A stretch of DNA of 64,000 nt from Methylomonas methanica. Its GTDB lineage: Bacteria; Pseudomonadota; Gammaproteobacteria; Methylococcales; Methylomonadaceae. The translations under genes and the position numbers were made by a program. The stretch covers positions 59,486 through 123,485 of the forward strand of contig NZ_LUUG01000052.1 of assembly GCF_001644035.1 (NCBI RefSeq). The letters are read 5' to 3'. Of the stretch, positions 47,154 through 59,177 are shown one piece after another. A model generated the notes under the pieces. That model was not told the origin of the DNA. It worked only from the letters and a program-made list of their open reading frames with translations, and did not search any database. Positions within the stretch are counted from its first letter, which is position 1. Each line of letters begins with the position of its first letter.

Positions 47154-47182
47154 GCCCTCGTTCTCGAGGGCGTAGCGCTTTT
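47154..47182 (+). terminator. terminator after the TonB-dependent receptor
   Basis: GCCCTCG (47154-47160) pairs with CGAGGGC (47165-47171) around a TTCT loop; a run of five T's follows after a short gap (47178-47182). It lies 12 bases after the receptor stop. The gap before the T-run makes it less than ideal. Confidence 0.5.
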
Positions 47183-47297
47183 TCACTGAAATTACACGGT
47201 AAATCCGTATTGTTTGCCAGTAGCCTAAGAACCTCTCTTTGCGCTTTCTCTTTCCTCCTTGTAACATTCCCGGTCATTCAGCGCATTCGGGGGATTC

Positions 47298-47792
47298 ATG
47301 AACAAACATTTACAACAAGTTAGAGATTTTCACCGGAAATTCGCTATCAAGCAGCCCGGCGACGGCGAGATTGGACATTTGTCCGATATGGATATTGTGA
47401 TGCGCCAAGCCTTATTGCTGGATTGCGGTAGCGAGACATTTAAAGCTATTGCCAGCGGGGACCTAATCAAAATTTTGGCCGGCTTGGTGGATTTATCCTT
47501 TAATGCATTAGCCGCGATCGCGTGCAGGGGCGACGAGGTGGTAAGTGTGTCCGCCAACTGGCGGCAAGACGGTTCGGTACTTTCAGTGATGCGAGTGCTG
47601 TCCGAGAAAATCAACCTGTGTACATCGGGCGAGACCGTACATTATTCGGGCTTGTATGCGATCTGCGCGCATTTATCCCAGCGTTTTGTGAATGCCGATT
47701 TCGACGAAGCTTTTCAAATCGTGCATCAACATCTGATGAGCGGCCGGGGCGATGCCGAACGTTTGGATTTAAGCCCGGCGCTATTCGAATAA
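47298..47792 (+). CDS. degenerate MazG-like (all-alpha NTP-PPase fold) protein
   Basis: A 164-residue protein. The start (LQQVRDFHRKFAIKQPGDGEI) and later FQIVHQHLMSGRG copy the layout of phosphoribosyl-ATP pyrophosphohydrolase-like proteins (in which VREFH opens the domain and VHxSNMSK closes it). The metal-binding motif EExxE of that fold is replaced by LLDCGSE, and of the second acidic motif only the aspartate in GLVDLS remains. So the fold is probable but NTP hydrolysis is doubtful. It lies eight bases before a reductase start. Confidence 0.6.
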   Translation: MNKHLQQVRDFHRKFAIKQPGDGEIGHLSDMDIVMRQALLLDCGSETFKAIASGDLIKILAGLVDLSFNALAAIACRGDEVVSVSANWRQDGSVLSVMRVLSEKINLCTSGETVHYSGLYAICAHLSQRFVNADFDEAFQIVHQHLMSGRGDAERLDLSPALFE

Positions 47793-47805
47793 CGGCGGCT
47801 TGAAT

Positions 47806-48684
47806 ATGGCAGAACAACGCTACACGCTCGGTTTCGTCGGTATAGGCCTGATGGGGCAGCCGCTAACGTTGCGTCTCTTAGCGGCGGGCTTTCAGGTCAA
47901 TGTCTGGAATCGCACTGCCGCCAAGTTGGATGTGGTTGGTGATGCGGGTGCTAAGGTCTGCGGCAGTGTCGGCGAATTGGTAAAAGCTTCCGATGTAGTG
48001 ATTTTGTGCCTGGCCGACACCATGGCTGTTGAAGCGGTGGTGACGGAACAAATTATCGCCAACGGCGCTGCCGATAAATTGTTAATTGATTTGTCCAGTA
48101 TTCACCCAGAAGCCACTCGGCGCATGGCAGCTGCATTACAGACTGCTTGCGGCATGCGCTGGGTCGATGCGCCGGTATCTGGAGGCACGGCCGGGGCAGA
48201 GCAGGGGAGTTTGGCGATCATGGCTGGCGGTGCCGAACCGGATATTGCAATTGCTAGGGAAGTATTGCGACCGCTGTATAGCCGTTTGACGCATATGGGC
48301 ACAGTCGGTAGCGGTCAGGCCACTAAAATCTGCAATCAGATGATTGTCAGCTGCAATGTGCTAGTGATCGCGGAAATGATGGCGCTGGCAAAAGCGGCCG
48401 GCGTCGATGCCGCAAAAATTCCCGAAGCGCTGGCCGGCGGCTTCGCCGATTCCAAACCACTACAAATTGTTGGGCCGGAAATGGCCGATAAGCGTTTCGA
48501 ACCGGTGAAGTGGCGCGTGAAAACCTTACTAAAAGATTTAAATATGGCTGTCGATTTAGCCGGCAAACAGGGTAGTGCGATACCTATGTCGGGCTTAGCT
48601 GCGCAACTAATGCAATTGCACGGCAGCGGCGGATTTTTGGAGCAAGATCCCTCGACGCTGATCAAACTGTACGCCCAAGACTAA
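47806..48684 (+). CDS. tartronate semialdehyde reductase / 3-hydroxyisobutyrate dehydrogenase family
   Basis: A 292-residue beta-hydroxyacid dehydrogenase. The NAD(P) motif GFVGIGLMGQPLTLRLLAAG opens the protein; DAPVSGGTAGAEQGSLAIMAGG (seen as DAPVSGGTAGAEQG and LAIMAGG) is the substrate site; the catalytic lysine is in GSGQATKICNQM. Because hydroxypyruvate isomerase follows with overlapping stop and start (TAATG), the likely job is reduction of tartronate semialdehyde to glycerate (GarR/GlxR). The upstream TTG at 47800 is also in frame. Confidence 0.87.
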   Translation: MAEQRYTLGFVGIGLMGQPLTLRLLAAGFQVNVWNRTAAKLDVVGDAGAKVCGSVGELVKASDVVILCLADTMAVEAVVTEQIIANGAADKLLIDLSSIHPEATRRMAAALQTACGMRWVDAPVSGGTAGAEQGSLAIMAGGAEPDIAIAREVLRPLYSRLTHMGTVGSGQATKICNQMIVSCNVLVIAEMMALAKAAGVDAAKIPEALAGGFADSKPLQIVGPEMADKRFEPVKWRVKTLLKDLNMAVDLAGKQGSAIPMSGLAAQLMQLHGSGGFLEQDPSTLIKLYAQD

Positions 48685-49466
48685 TGCTGCGCTTTACCGC
48701 CAATCTGAGTTTATTGTTTACCGAACTGCCGTTGTCTGAACGGTTTCAGGCCGCGAAACAGCACGGTTTCGATGCGGTGGAAATTCAGTTTCCCTACTCG
48801 CTGCCAGCCGAACAAATCCGCGATCTATTGGATCAACAGGATTTGCAGTTGGTATTGTTCAATGTCGATGCCGATACTTTGCTGCAAGGTGGCGAGGGTT
48901 TGGCGGCGGTTCCGGAAAAACGCGATCAATTTAAAGCGGCCGTGGAGCAGGCGCTGGCTTATGCCGAACGATTAAAACCCAGCGTTATTAACGTGTTACC
49001 GGGTCGCTGCTTGGACCCGCAGCGCTTGGGCGAATATCAAACTACCTTGTGTGAGAATCTGGCTTATGCCGCAGCGGTTTTCGCCGAGTTGGGTATTAAA
49101 ACCGTATTCGAAGCTGTCAATAGCTATGACATGCCTGGCTTTATCGTCGACACCAGCCAAAAGATGCAGGATGCGCTAAAGCAAATCGATCATCCAAACT
49201 TATTCATGCAATACGATATTTATCACATGAGCCGGATGGGTGAAGATTGCGCCGGATTTTTGCACCAACATCTGGATAAGATTGGTCATATTCAATTTGC
49301 CGACTGCCCAGGCCGCCGCCAGCCGGGCACGGGCGCCGTGGATTTCGATAACCTGTTCAATATTATCGCGACGTCGGACTATCAGGGCTGGGTGGGTGCC
49401 GAGTACCGGCCGACGGCTGATACCGCCGCCAGTTTGGCTTGGTTGAAAACCTACGCGGTAAAATAA
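48684..49466 (+). CDS. hyi: hydroxypyruvate isomerase
   Basis: Interconverts hydroxypyruvate and tartronate semialdehyde. The 260-residue TIM-barrel protein has the family pattern: FTANLSLLFTELPLSERF, NVLPGRCLD, KTVFEAVNSYDMPGF with one metal-binding glutamate, QYDIYHMSRMGED, GHIQFADCPGRRQPGTG and GAEYRP with the second glutamate. It overlaps the upstream reductase by one base. The pair would route C2/C3 acids from glyoxylate to glycerate. Confidence 0.9.
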   Translation: MLRFTANLSLLFTELPLSERFQAAKQHGFDAVEIQFPYSLPAEQIRDLLDQQDLQLVLFNVDADTLLQGGEGLAAVPEKRDQFKAAVEQALAYAERLKPSVINVLPGRCLDPQRLGEYQTTLCENLAYAAAVFAELGIKTVFEAVNSYDMPGFIVDTSQKMQDALKQIDHPNLFMQYDIYHMSRMGEDCAGFLHQHLDKIGHIQFADCPGRRQPGTGAVDFDNLFNIIATSDYQGWVGAEYRPTADTAASLAWLKTYAVK

Positions 49467-49509
49467 TCGGGCGGTATAATTGCCTAGCCTTACTCACCTG
49501 TTGATTGCC

Positions 49510-49884
49510 ATGTCCAAACATAATTTCACGATACATCACGCCAGTTTGATCGTCTCCGATACCGAGCAATCGCTGCTTTTTTACCGCGATGTGTTGGGAA
49601 TGGAGCAAACCGAACGGCCGAATCTGCCGTTTCCCGGCGCCTGGTTGCAAATCGGCGCGCAGCAGATTCATTTGCTGGAATTGGATAATCCCGACCCCAC
49701 CACTGGCAGGCCGGCGCATGGTGGTCGTGATCGGCATGTGGCTATGCATATCGATTCGGTTGACGCTTTGCGCGAAGATTTGGAGCGGACCGGTACGGCG
49801 TATACGCTAAGTATTTCCGGACGTAAGGCGCTGTTTTGCCGGGATCGCGACGGCAATGCGCTGGAGTTTATCGAGCGTCCCTGA
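49510..49884 (+). CDS. VOC superfamily (glyoxalase/dioxygenase fold) protein
   Basis: A 124-residue protein with two beta-alpha-beta-beta-beta modules. IHHASLIVSDTEQSLLFYRDVLGM is the typical first module (SLIVSDTEQSLLFYRDVLGM), with a histidine metal ligand, and RHVAMHIDSVDAL and FCRDRDGNALEFIE supply further ligands. The reaction cannot be named; similar proteins act as glyoxalases, fosfomycin-resistance enzymes or dioxygenases. Start ATG 49510 is chosen over 49480 by homology. Confidence 0.82.
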   Translation: MSKHNFTIHHASLIVSDTEQSLLFYRDVLGMEQTERPNLPFPGAWLQIGAQQIHLLELDNPDPTTGRPAHGGRDRHVAMHIDSVDALREDLERTGTAYTLSISGRKALFCRDRDGNALEFIERP

Positions 49885-49889
49885 TACCC

Positions 49890-50423
49890 ATGTTCGGACG
49901 GCTTTTCTATGGCGGATTACTGATAGGCAGCCTAGCGATGCTGCTGTTTGTTCTGGGGTTTGTCTGTTTGCAGTTTGGCTTGGCCTTATTGATGGGTTTG
50001 TTTTATTTGTTAGCCAGTAAGGTGATGTTGCTGGCTTTGGCTTTGTTAGCTTTGCTTGGTGTAATGACGTTATTCACGGCGGTTTGCCGCGAGCTGCGCG
50101 GGTATTTCAGTCGAGAATCTTCGGCGTTGCGGCAACTATTGTCTTTGCAGATTCGCCGGCAAGATGTGGAGCGGCTAAAGTTTGCTAAATGCCGGCAGTT
50201 AAGCTATTTGACCAGATTCAAGCGGCAACGCCTGCTTGCCGCCGATAACCGAAAACAGGCCAGAGAATTATCGGATGCAATTGATCATGAATTGCAGGCG
50301 GCGAAGTCGCAATTGCCGACTTCCCGATATAAAGATCTGCGCAAAGCCTTGCGCAAGTATCGTAAACAAGCCGATTCCGCGGCGATGCTGGCTTTACGCC
50401 GACAGCTCCATGTCGCCGATTAG
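49890..50423 (+). CDS. uncharacterised membrane protein with coiled-coil tail
   Basis: A 177-residue protein with two predicted N-terminal membrane helices (LLIGSLAMLLFVLGFVCLQF and VMLLALALLALLGVMTLFTA) and a basic, helical cytoplasmic part rich in Arg, Lys and Gln. No family recognised. ATG 49890 lies six bases after the VOC stop. It overlaps the next gene by 14 bases, so the two are probably a pair. Confidence 0.68.
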   Translation: MFGRLFYGGLLIGSLAMLLFVLGFVCLQFGLALLMGLFYLLASKVMLLALALLALLGVMTLFTAVCRELRGYFSRESSALRQLLSLQIRRQDVERLKFAKCRQLSYLTRFKRQRLLAADNRKQARELSDAIDHELQAAKSQLPTSRYKDLRKALRKYRKQADSAAMLALRRQLHVAD

Positions 50424-50952
50424 TCGCTGGTTGGCCGAGGTGCTGGCGTTTTTGCGGCGCAGTCGCGACGACAATCTGCAATGGCATTTATCCAGGCACG
50501 AAGATGTCGCCGATTTGCGGCAAGCCAAGGCGCTGGCGGAACAGGCCTTGGTCGCGCAACTAAAAAAACAGTCACAACTACTGGCCCATGAGCTGGCCGT
50601 CAATAAAGCCCGCAACAGCAACCAGCTGGCGATGGTGAAAACCCAATGCAAGCAGGATTTGAAAGACTATCAGCAATATTTGCAATCGCTGGATAAATTG
50701 AAGGAGTCTTTGCGCAGCAGTTACGCGCATCTGCCGGAAGCCTTGGCGTTCACGATCCATCATCACGCCAAACAATTGTTGAATCGAATGTGGGATGCGC
50801 AAGAACCGCAGGAAAAATTGAAGATCGAAATGCAGCTATTGCAGTTTATGACAGCGGTGCATGAAGATAGTCAGGCTTCCTTGCAAGGTGAAGGTAACGA
50901 GGCTTTGCCGCAACGGGCCTTGGCATTTATTGATGCCGACTTGGCGGACTAG
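50410..50952 (+). CDS. uncharacterised coiled-coil protein
   Basis: A soluble protein of 180 residues, largely helical with heptad-like Leu/Ala/Gln stretches from about 45 to 110 (AKALAEQALVAQLKKQSQLL). No family recognised. The frame is open from 50236, but the ATG at 50410 fits coupling to the upstream membrane protein (14-base overlap). Its TAG stop shares the tetramer CTAG with the stop of the convergent trkA gene. Confidence 0.62.
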   Translation: MSPISRWLAEVLAFLRRSRDDNLQWHLSRHEDVADLRQAKALAEQALVAQLKKQSQLLAHELAVNKARNSNQLAMVKTQCKQDLKDYQQYLQSLDKLKESLRSSYAHLPEALAFTIHHHAKQLLNRMWDAQEPQEKLKIEMQLLQFMTAVHEDSQASLQGEGNEALPQRALAFIDADLAD

Positions 50953-52304
50953 ATAGGCTGGAAATAGCCTTCGATGTCTCTGACCATTTTCTTATTCAGC
51001 GCAAACATCACTACGTGGTCGCCTTCCGCGAATACGGTGTCGTGATGCACCGGGATTACTTCTTTTTCGCGAATCAGCGCGCCCAATATCACACCGTCCG
51101 GTAAATTGACCTGGTCTACCCGCAAGCCAACTACTGAACTGGAGTTCTTGCTGCGGTGAGCAATCGCTTCGATCGCTTCCGCACTGCCGCCGCACACCGA
51201 GCTGACGCCGACCACGTCGCCTTTGCGCACGTGTTTGAGGATGCCGCCCAAGGTTTCCAGTTTCGGTTGAATCGCCAGATCGATTTCGGTGCCGTCCAGT
51301 AATTTTAGGTAGGAATTATTGTTGATCAGGCAGATAGCCTTTTTGGCGCCGAGCTTTTTGGCCAGACCGGCGGAAATCAGGTTGATGCCGTCGTTATTGG
51401 TAATCGCGCAGAACAAGTCAATGTCTTCGATCATTTCCTCTTGCAATAGCGATTCGTCGGTACAGTCGCCATGCAGAATTAAGGTGTTGCGCAAATCGTT
51501 GGAGATCTCTCGAGCGCGCTCGATGTCTTGCTCGATGACTTTGACGTGATAATTTTTTTCCAAAGCAATTGCCAGCCGCTTGCCGACATGGCCGCCGCCG
51601 GCCAGCATAATGGTTTTGATCGGCGATTCCAGCTTGTGCAAATCCACCAGGGTTTTACGGACCTTGTCGCGGGGGCAGACGAAGAACACCTCGTCGCCGG
51701 TGGCGATCACCGCTTCACCGTTTACCGCGATGGCTTTGCCGTCGCGGAAAATCGCCGCGACCCGAATCATGCTGTCGGCCAGTTTTTCTTTCACGGCGTG
51801 GATGCGTTTACCGGTCAGAAAGCCGGTCGGTACCACGCGAATTGAAAACAGCCTGACCAAGCCGTCGGCAAACTCGGACACATGTAGCGCACCGGGATAT
51901 TTGATCAGATTGTGGATGGATTCGGTGACGACCTGCTCAGGGCTGATGACGATATCGATACCGCCCGGCGCAAATAATTCCGGATGGTTTAGAAAGTCGA
52001 TGGCGCGCACCCTGGCGATGGTTTTGGGTTTGCTATACAGGGTGTTAATTACCTGACAGGCCAGCATATTGGTCTCGTCGCGGTCGGTAACGGCAATCAC
52101 CATATCGGCGTCCTGAATGCCGGCTTGTTCCAGGACACTGGGATGGGCAGCGTTACCTTCGACGGTGGCTATATCCAGGCGGCCTTTCAATGCGGTGAGC
52201 AAGTGGGCATTTTTATCGATAACGACAATATCGTTTTCTTCACTGGCCAATGCGCCGGCAACCGAAGAGCCGGTAACACCGGCACCGAGAATCACTATTT
52301 TCAT
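50949..52304 (-). CDS. trkA: Trk potassium uptake system regulatory protein
   Basis: A 451-residue peripheral membrane protein that gates the TrkH potassium channel in response to NAD(H). It has two RCK units: the first begins IVILGAGVTGSSVAGAL, the second IMLAGGGHVGKRLAIALE, each with a Rossmann glycine motif and each followed by a C-terminal TrkA_C domain. Length is close to E. coli TrkA (458). No trkH lies in the window. Convergent with the coiled-coil gene and sharing its stop tetramer. Confidence 0.94.
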   Translation of the reverse strand: MKIVILGAGVTGSSVAGALASEENDIVVIDKNAHLLTALKGRLDIATVEGNAAHPSVLEQAGIQDADMVIAVTDRDETNMLACQVINTLYSKPKTIARVRAIDFLNHPELFAPGGIDIVISPEQVVTESIHNLIKYPGALHVSEFADGLVRLFSIRVVPTGFLTGKRIHAVKEKLADSMIRVAAIFRDGKAIAVNGEAVIATGDEVFFVCPRDKVRKTLVDLHKLESPIKTIMLAGGGHVGKRLAIALEKNYHVKVIEQDIERAREISNDLRNTLILHGDCTDESLLQEEMIEDIDLFCAITNNDGINLISAGLAKKLGAKKAICLINNNSYLKLLDGTEIDLAIQPKLETLGGILKHVRKGDVVGVSSVCGGSAEAIEAIAHRSKNSSSVVGLRVDQVNLPDGVILGALIREKEVIPVHHDTVFAEGDHVVMFALNKKMVRDIEGYFQPI

Positions 52305-52623
52305 AAATTGTCAAAGCCGGAGGAATGATGTCGAATGCTTGCCGCCGCAAGGGCCGAAGCCGGCGAATTATACGCTGATCGCTTGGCTTGTCCATGTTCG
52401 AGCTATCCCAAATTTGCTGCGATGGAAATCGCGGAATTGTGGAGCTAGACTGTGGCTGTGAAGCAAAAATCGCTTTTCATATGGCCGATAGCCGCATTTA
52501 AATAGCCGATTTACAAAAACCGGCTGGTTAATGGTACTAGGTTATCGGGCTTGTTTTCTGGTCACAGCTGCCCCATACCGTTTATAATCGCAAACTTTGG
52601 TTCACTCTCACTCTGGAAATATC
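52305..52623. other. divergent intergenic region between trkA and secA
   Basis: These 319 bases hold no convincing gene. A TATAAT at 52583-52588, with a weak -35 (TGGTCA, 52559-52564, spacer 18), lies 36 bases before the secA start and is a reasonable promoter. An AT-poor stretch near trkA probably holds its promoter too. No terminator or repeat is seen. Confidence 0.5.
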
Positions 52624-55371
<2,748 letters not shown>

Positions 55372-55378
55372 TATTAAA

Positions 55379-55406
55379 CCGCGACGCCTTATACCGGGCG
55401 TCGCGG
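55379..55406 (+). other. 10-bp inverted repeat after secA
   Basis: CCGCGACGCC (55379-55388) pairs perfectly with GGCGTCGCGG (55397-55406), loop of eight. No T-run follows, so it is at best a weak or Rho-dependent terminator or an mRNA-stabilising hairpin. Confidence 0.45.
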
Positions 55407-55510
55407 GTGCCCGACAAATCGATTTAGAGGGCCTTTCTGCATCGCTTTCAGCCTTGCAAAATCAAGCGGCCCACTGCTTTTAATTTTCACTGTCCTCAAG
55501 GGTAAGAACT

Positions 55511-58015
55511 ATGCCGCATAGAGTCTTTCATAAAAGTAACCCCGCCGCCGATATTACCAAGCTCCCTAAGTTGGGCATGGATAAAAAGCATTTCATAGCC
55601 GATTTCAAACACTATTACAGTCATCGGCTCGGACGCGATCAAAATTGCCGTTCCCCGCATTACGCCTACGAAGCCTTATCTTTGGCGATTAGCGACCGTT
55701 TAGTCGAACGCTGGAAGAAAACCTATAACGTCTATCGAGACTCCGATTGTAAAAAAGCCTTCTATCTGTCTATGGAGTTTTTGATGGGGCGTTCGCTGAG
55801 CAACGCGATGTTGAATCTCGGTGTTGACGATAACGTGACGCAAGCTCTGTATGATTTGGGTTTGGAAGCCGAGGAACTCATCGAAAGCGAACCGGATGCC
55901 GGTTTAGGCAATGGCGGTCTGGGACGCTTGGCCGCGTGTTTCATCGACAGTTGCGCTACGTTGCAGCTGCCGGTCACCGGCTACGGTTTGCGTTACGAAT
56001 ACGGGATGTTTTCTCAACAAATCGTCAACGGCGAGCAGGTCGAAAAGCCGGATCATTGGTTACGGATGGGCAACGTCTGGGAAATCGAGCGGCCGGAATA
56101 CATGCACCGCATCAAATTCGGCGGCCACACGCAAACGCACATCGACGAAAAAGGCAATAAGCGCACCAGTTGGCTGGATACCCATGACGTGATTGCCATG
56201 CCTTACGACACGCCGGTGCCGGGGTATAAAAACGGCACCGTCAACACCTTGCGCTTGTGGAAAGCCATCGCCACGGAAGAATTCAATTTACAGGAATTCA
56301 ATGCCGGCGATTACGCCGAAGCGGTGGCCGAGAAAAACACCGCCGAAAACATCACGATGGTGTTGTATCCCAACGACGCCAACGAAAACGGCAAAGCCTT
56401 GCGTCTGCAACAGCAATATCTGTTGGCGTCCGCCAGTTTGCAAGACGTGATCGCCAATTGGGTGGGTCGCCACGGTAATAATTTCAGTAAGTTTGCCGAG
56501 AAAAACTGCTTCCAGCTCAACGATACCCATCCCAGCATCGCAGTGGCCGAATTGATGCGCTTGCTGATGGATATTCACGGTTTACCTTGGAAAGACGCCT
56601 GGAACATTACACGGCAAACGATGGCCTACACCAACCATACCTTGTTGCCCGAGGCCTTGGAAAAATGGTCGGTCAATCTGATGCAGCATTTGCTGCCGCG
56701 CTTGATGGAAATTATTTTTGAAATCAACGCGCACTTCATGGCGGAAGTGTCGGCGCGTTGGCCTGGCGACAATCCGCGCATGGCTCGGATGTCGATTATC
56801 GAAGAAGGTCATCAAAAGCAGGTGCGGATGGCATTTTTGGCCATCGTCGGTAGCTTTTCCGTCAACGGTGTCGCCGAACTGCATTCCAGACTGTTGCAAG
56901 AAGGATTGTTTAGAGACTTTTACGAACTCTGGCCGCAAAAGTTTAATAACAAAACCAATGGTGTGACGCCCAGACGTTGGTTGGCGGGCTGTAATCCGGA
57001 ATTGGCCGAGTTTATTACCTCGACTATCGGTGATGGCTGGGTTACCGATCTATCTCAACTGTCCAAATTGGCGCCTTATGCCGAGGATGCCGCGTTCAGA
57101 CAAAAATGGTACGACTTAAATCGCGCCAGTAAACAACGCCTGGTCGATTACAAAAAAGAAGAGCACGATATTGAAATCAATGTCGATGCCTTGTTCGATG
57201 TGCAGGTCAAACGTATCCACGAATACAAACGGCAGATTTTGAATGTGCTGCATGTGATCCATCTTTATGACCGTATCAAACGCGGCGATACGCAAAACTG
57301 GGTAGATCGTTGCGTCTTGATCGGTGGTAAGGCGGCCCCCGGCTATGTGATGGCGAAAAAAATCATCAAGCTGATTAACAATGTCGGCAGCGTCATCAAT
57401 GAAGATCCGGAAGTAGGCAATAAGCTGCGCTTGGTGTTTATGCCCAATTACTGCGTGTCTGCGATGGAGAAAATCTGTCCGGGTGCGGATTTGTCCGAAC
57501 AAATTTCGACTGCCGGTAAGGAAGCGTCCGGCACCGGTAACATGAAATTTATGATGAACGGCGCGCTGACCATCGGTACCTTGGACGGCGCCAACATCGA
57601 AATTCGCGAAGAGGTCGGTGCCGACAATTTCTTCCTGTTCGGTTTGACCGAAACGGAAGTGGAAGCGTTGCGGCCGCATTACGATCCGCAATGGTTCATC
57701 AATCAGGACAGCGATTTACAAGGTGTGATGCGCTTGTTGGAATGCGGGCATTTCAATCAATTCGAGCCGGGGATATTCGATGACATCATTGCCTCGATCA
57801 AAAGCCCGCATGATCCCTGGATGACTATCGCCGATTTCCGCAGTTATCTGGAAGCGCAAAAACGCGTAGAGCAAACTTGGCGCGATCAAGAGCGCTGGAC
57901 GAAAATGAGTATTCTGAATACGGCAGCCAGCGGCAAGTTTTCTACCGACAGAACCATTAGCGAATACAACCGCGAGATTTGGAAACTGTCGCCGGTGGAC
58001 GTGGAAAAATACTGA
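55511..58015 (+). CDS. glgP: glycogen phosphorylase
   Basis: Releases glucose 1-phosphate from glycogen by phosphorolysis. The 834-residue GT35 protein has [18 protein letters not shown] near residue 90, [37 protein letters not shown] and the PLP-binding region [19 protein letters not shown] near residue 670. Length agrees with bacterial enzymes (E. coli 815). No other glg gene is in the window. trmL starts five bases after the stop. Confidence 0.95.
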   Translation: MPHRVFHKSNPAADITKLPKLGMDKKHFIADFKHYYSHRLGRDQNCRSPHYAYEALSLAISDRLVERWKKTYNVYRDSDCKKAFYLSMEFLMGRSLSNAMLNLGVDDNVTQALYDLGLEAEELIESEPDAGLGNGGLGRLAACFIDSCATLQLPVTGYGLRYEYGMFSQQIVNGEQVEKPDHWLRMGNVWEIERPEYMHRIKFGGHTQTHIDEKGNKRTSWLDTHDVIAMPYDTPVPGYKNGTVNTLRLWKAIATEEFNLQEFNAGDYAEAVAEKNTAENITMVLYPNDANENGKALRLQQQYLLASASLQDVIANWVGRHGNNFSKFAEKNCFQLNDTHPSIAVAELMRLLMDIHGLPWKDAWNITRQTMAYTNHTLLPEALEKWSVNLMQHLLPRLMEIIFEINAHFMAEVSARWPGDNPRMARMSIIEEGHQKQVRMAFLAIVGSFSVNGVAELHSRLLQEGLFRDFYELWPQKFNNKTNGVTPRRWLAGCNPELAEFITSTIGDGWVTDLSQLSKLAPYAEDAAFRQKWYDLNRASKQRLVDYKKEEHDIEINVDALFDVQVKRIHEYKRQILNVLHVIHLYDRIKRGDTQNWVDRCVLIGGKAAPGYVMAKKIIKLINNVGSVINEDPEVGNKLRLVFMPNYCVSAMEKICPGADLSEQISTAGKEASGTGNMKFMMNGALTIGTLDGANIEIREEVGADNFFLFGLTETEVEALRPHYDPQWFINQDSDLQGVMRLLECGHFNQFEPGIFDDIIASIKSPHDPWMTIADFRSYLEAQKRVEQTWRDQERWTKMSILNTAASGKFSTDRTISEYNREIWKLSPVDVEKY

Positions 58016-58019
58016 AGCA

Positions 58020-58487
58020 ATGCTCGATATTGTCTTGTTCGAGCCGGAAATACCGGCCAATACCGGCAATATAATCCGTTTATGCGCTAACACCGGTGCG
58101 CATCTGCATTTAATCCAGCCCTTGGGGTTTGATTTGGACGACAAACGTCTGCGTCGCGCCGGGCTGGATTATCATGAATGGGTGAACATCCGCCAGTACG
58201 GTTCCTTGCATGATTACGTCGAAAAAGCTAAGCCCCAGCGTTTATTTGCGTTAACCACCAAAGGCCACACCGGATACAGCGAGGTGCATTATAAAGCGGG
58301 AGATGCCTTGTTATTCGGTCCGGAAACCCGCGGCTTGCCGGCCACATTTTTGAGTCAACATCCGGCCGAGCTGCAACTGTACTTGCCGATGCGTAAGGAA
58401 AGCCGCAGCCTCAATCTGTCTAATACCGTGGCTATAGTGCTGTACGAAGCCTGGAAGCAATTGAGCTTTGTGGATGCGGTTCGTTGA
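58020..58487 (+). CDS. trmL: tRNA (cytidine/uridine-34 2'-O)-methyltransferase
   Basis: Methylates the wobble ribose of tRNA-Leu isoacceptors in E. coli. The 155-residue minimal SPOUT protein shows [53 protein letters not shown] and [20 protein letters not shown], all conserved. It follows glgP closely on the same strand. Confidence 0.94.
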   Translation: MLDIVLFEPEIPANTGNIIRLCANTGAHLHLIQPLGFDLDDKRLRRAGLDYHEWVNIRQYGSLHDYVEKAKPQRLFALTTKGHTGYSEVHYKAGDALLFGPETRGLPATFLSQHPAELQLYLPMRKESRSLNLSNTVAIVLYEAWKQLSFVDAVR

Positions 58488-58514
58488 ATCGTCACTAAAG
58501 CAACGTGCAGGTTT

Positions 58515-59009
58515 TCAGCGCCCGCAGCAACGTTTGAATTTCTTGCCGCTGCCGCACGGACAAGGCGCATTCTTGCCGGTATCCGAGCTTAACGCGACTT
58601 TGCCCGCGGCTTTGATGACGCCGTCCAGATAGCGCCAACGGGAATCTGATTTAACGAACCGACTGATTTCGTGCATGAAATAGTCTTCACCGTCCTGCCG
58701 GTAAAAAGCCTTAAACTCGACAATGCCCTTGCTGTCTTGGGCGCTGCCTTTTTTAGTGCTGACTATCGTCAGTTTTTGCCATTGCGCGGTTTCCTTGGAA
58801 AAGTCGATAGTCATCGGCCGTTTGCCGGCATCCCAGGTATCCAATAAGTAATCCACGTCGCGCCGGGCATACGCGCTAAAACGCGAGCGCATCAATGCTT
58901 CCGCTGTTGACGGGTAGTATTTGCCGCCGTGATAGCGGCCGCAGCAATCCGCATAATCTAGGCCGGAGCCGCATAAACAAGTTTCTAGGTGGTCGGTGAT
59001 TGTCTTCAT
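58515..59009 (-). CDS. YchJ-like protein with two SEC-C motifs
   Basis: A 164-residue UPF0225 (YchJ) family protein. It has a SEC-C zinc motif at each end: CLCGSGLDYADCCGRYH near residue 12 and [15 protein letters not shown] at the C-terminus, with the NTF2-like domain between (LMRSRFSAYARRDVDYLLDTW). The function of the family is unknown. The frame is open to 59048, but ATG at 59009 (MKTITDHLE) fits the family. Convergent with trmL. Confidence 0.86.
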   Translation of the reverse strand: MKTITDHLETCLCGSGLDYADCCGRYHGGKYYPSTAEALMRSRFSAYARRDVDYLLDTWDAGKRPMTIDFSKETAQWQKLTIVSTKKGSAQDSKGIVEFKAFYRQDGEDYFMHEISRFVKSDSRWRYLDGVIKAAGKVALSSDTGKNAPCPCGSGKKFKRCCGR

Positions 59010-59177
59010 AGCGGCAGATTTTACCGAAGTAGATAAGCCAAAAGCCAATCTTCGCCGGTATCATGACGGGGCACGTCCGCTGAGTAACCGGGCCGATACA
59101 TGATTGGTTGCCGGGCTTGCTATGCTAAATCTCAATACGTTGGCGTTTTACGATGAGCGCATTTTCAGGAGGCCGGA

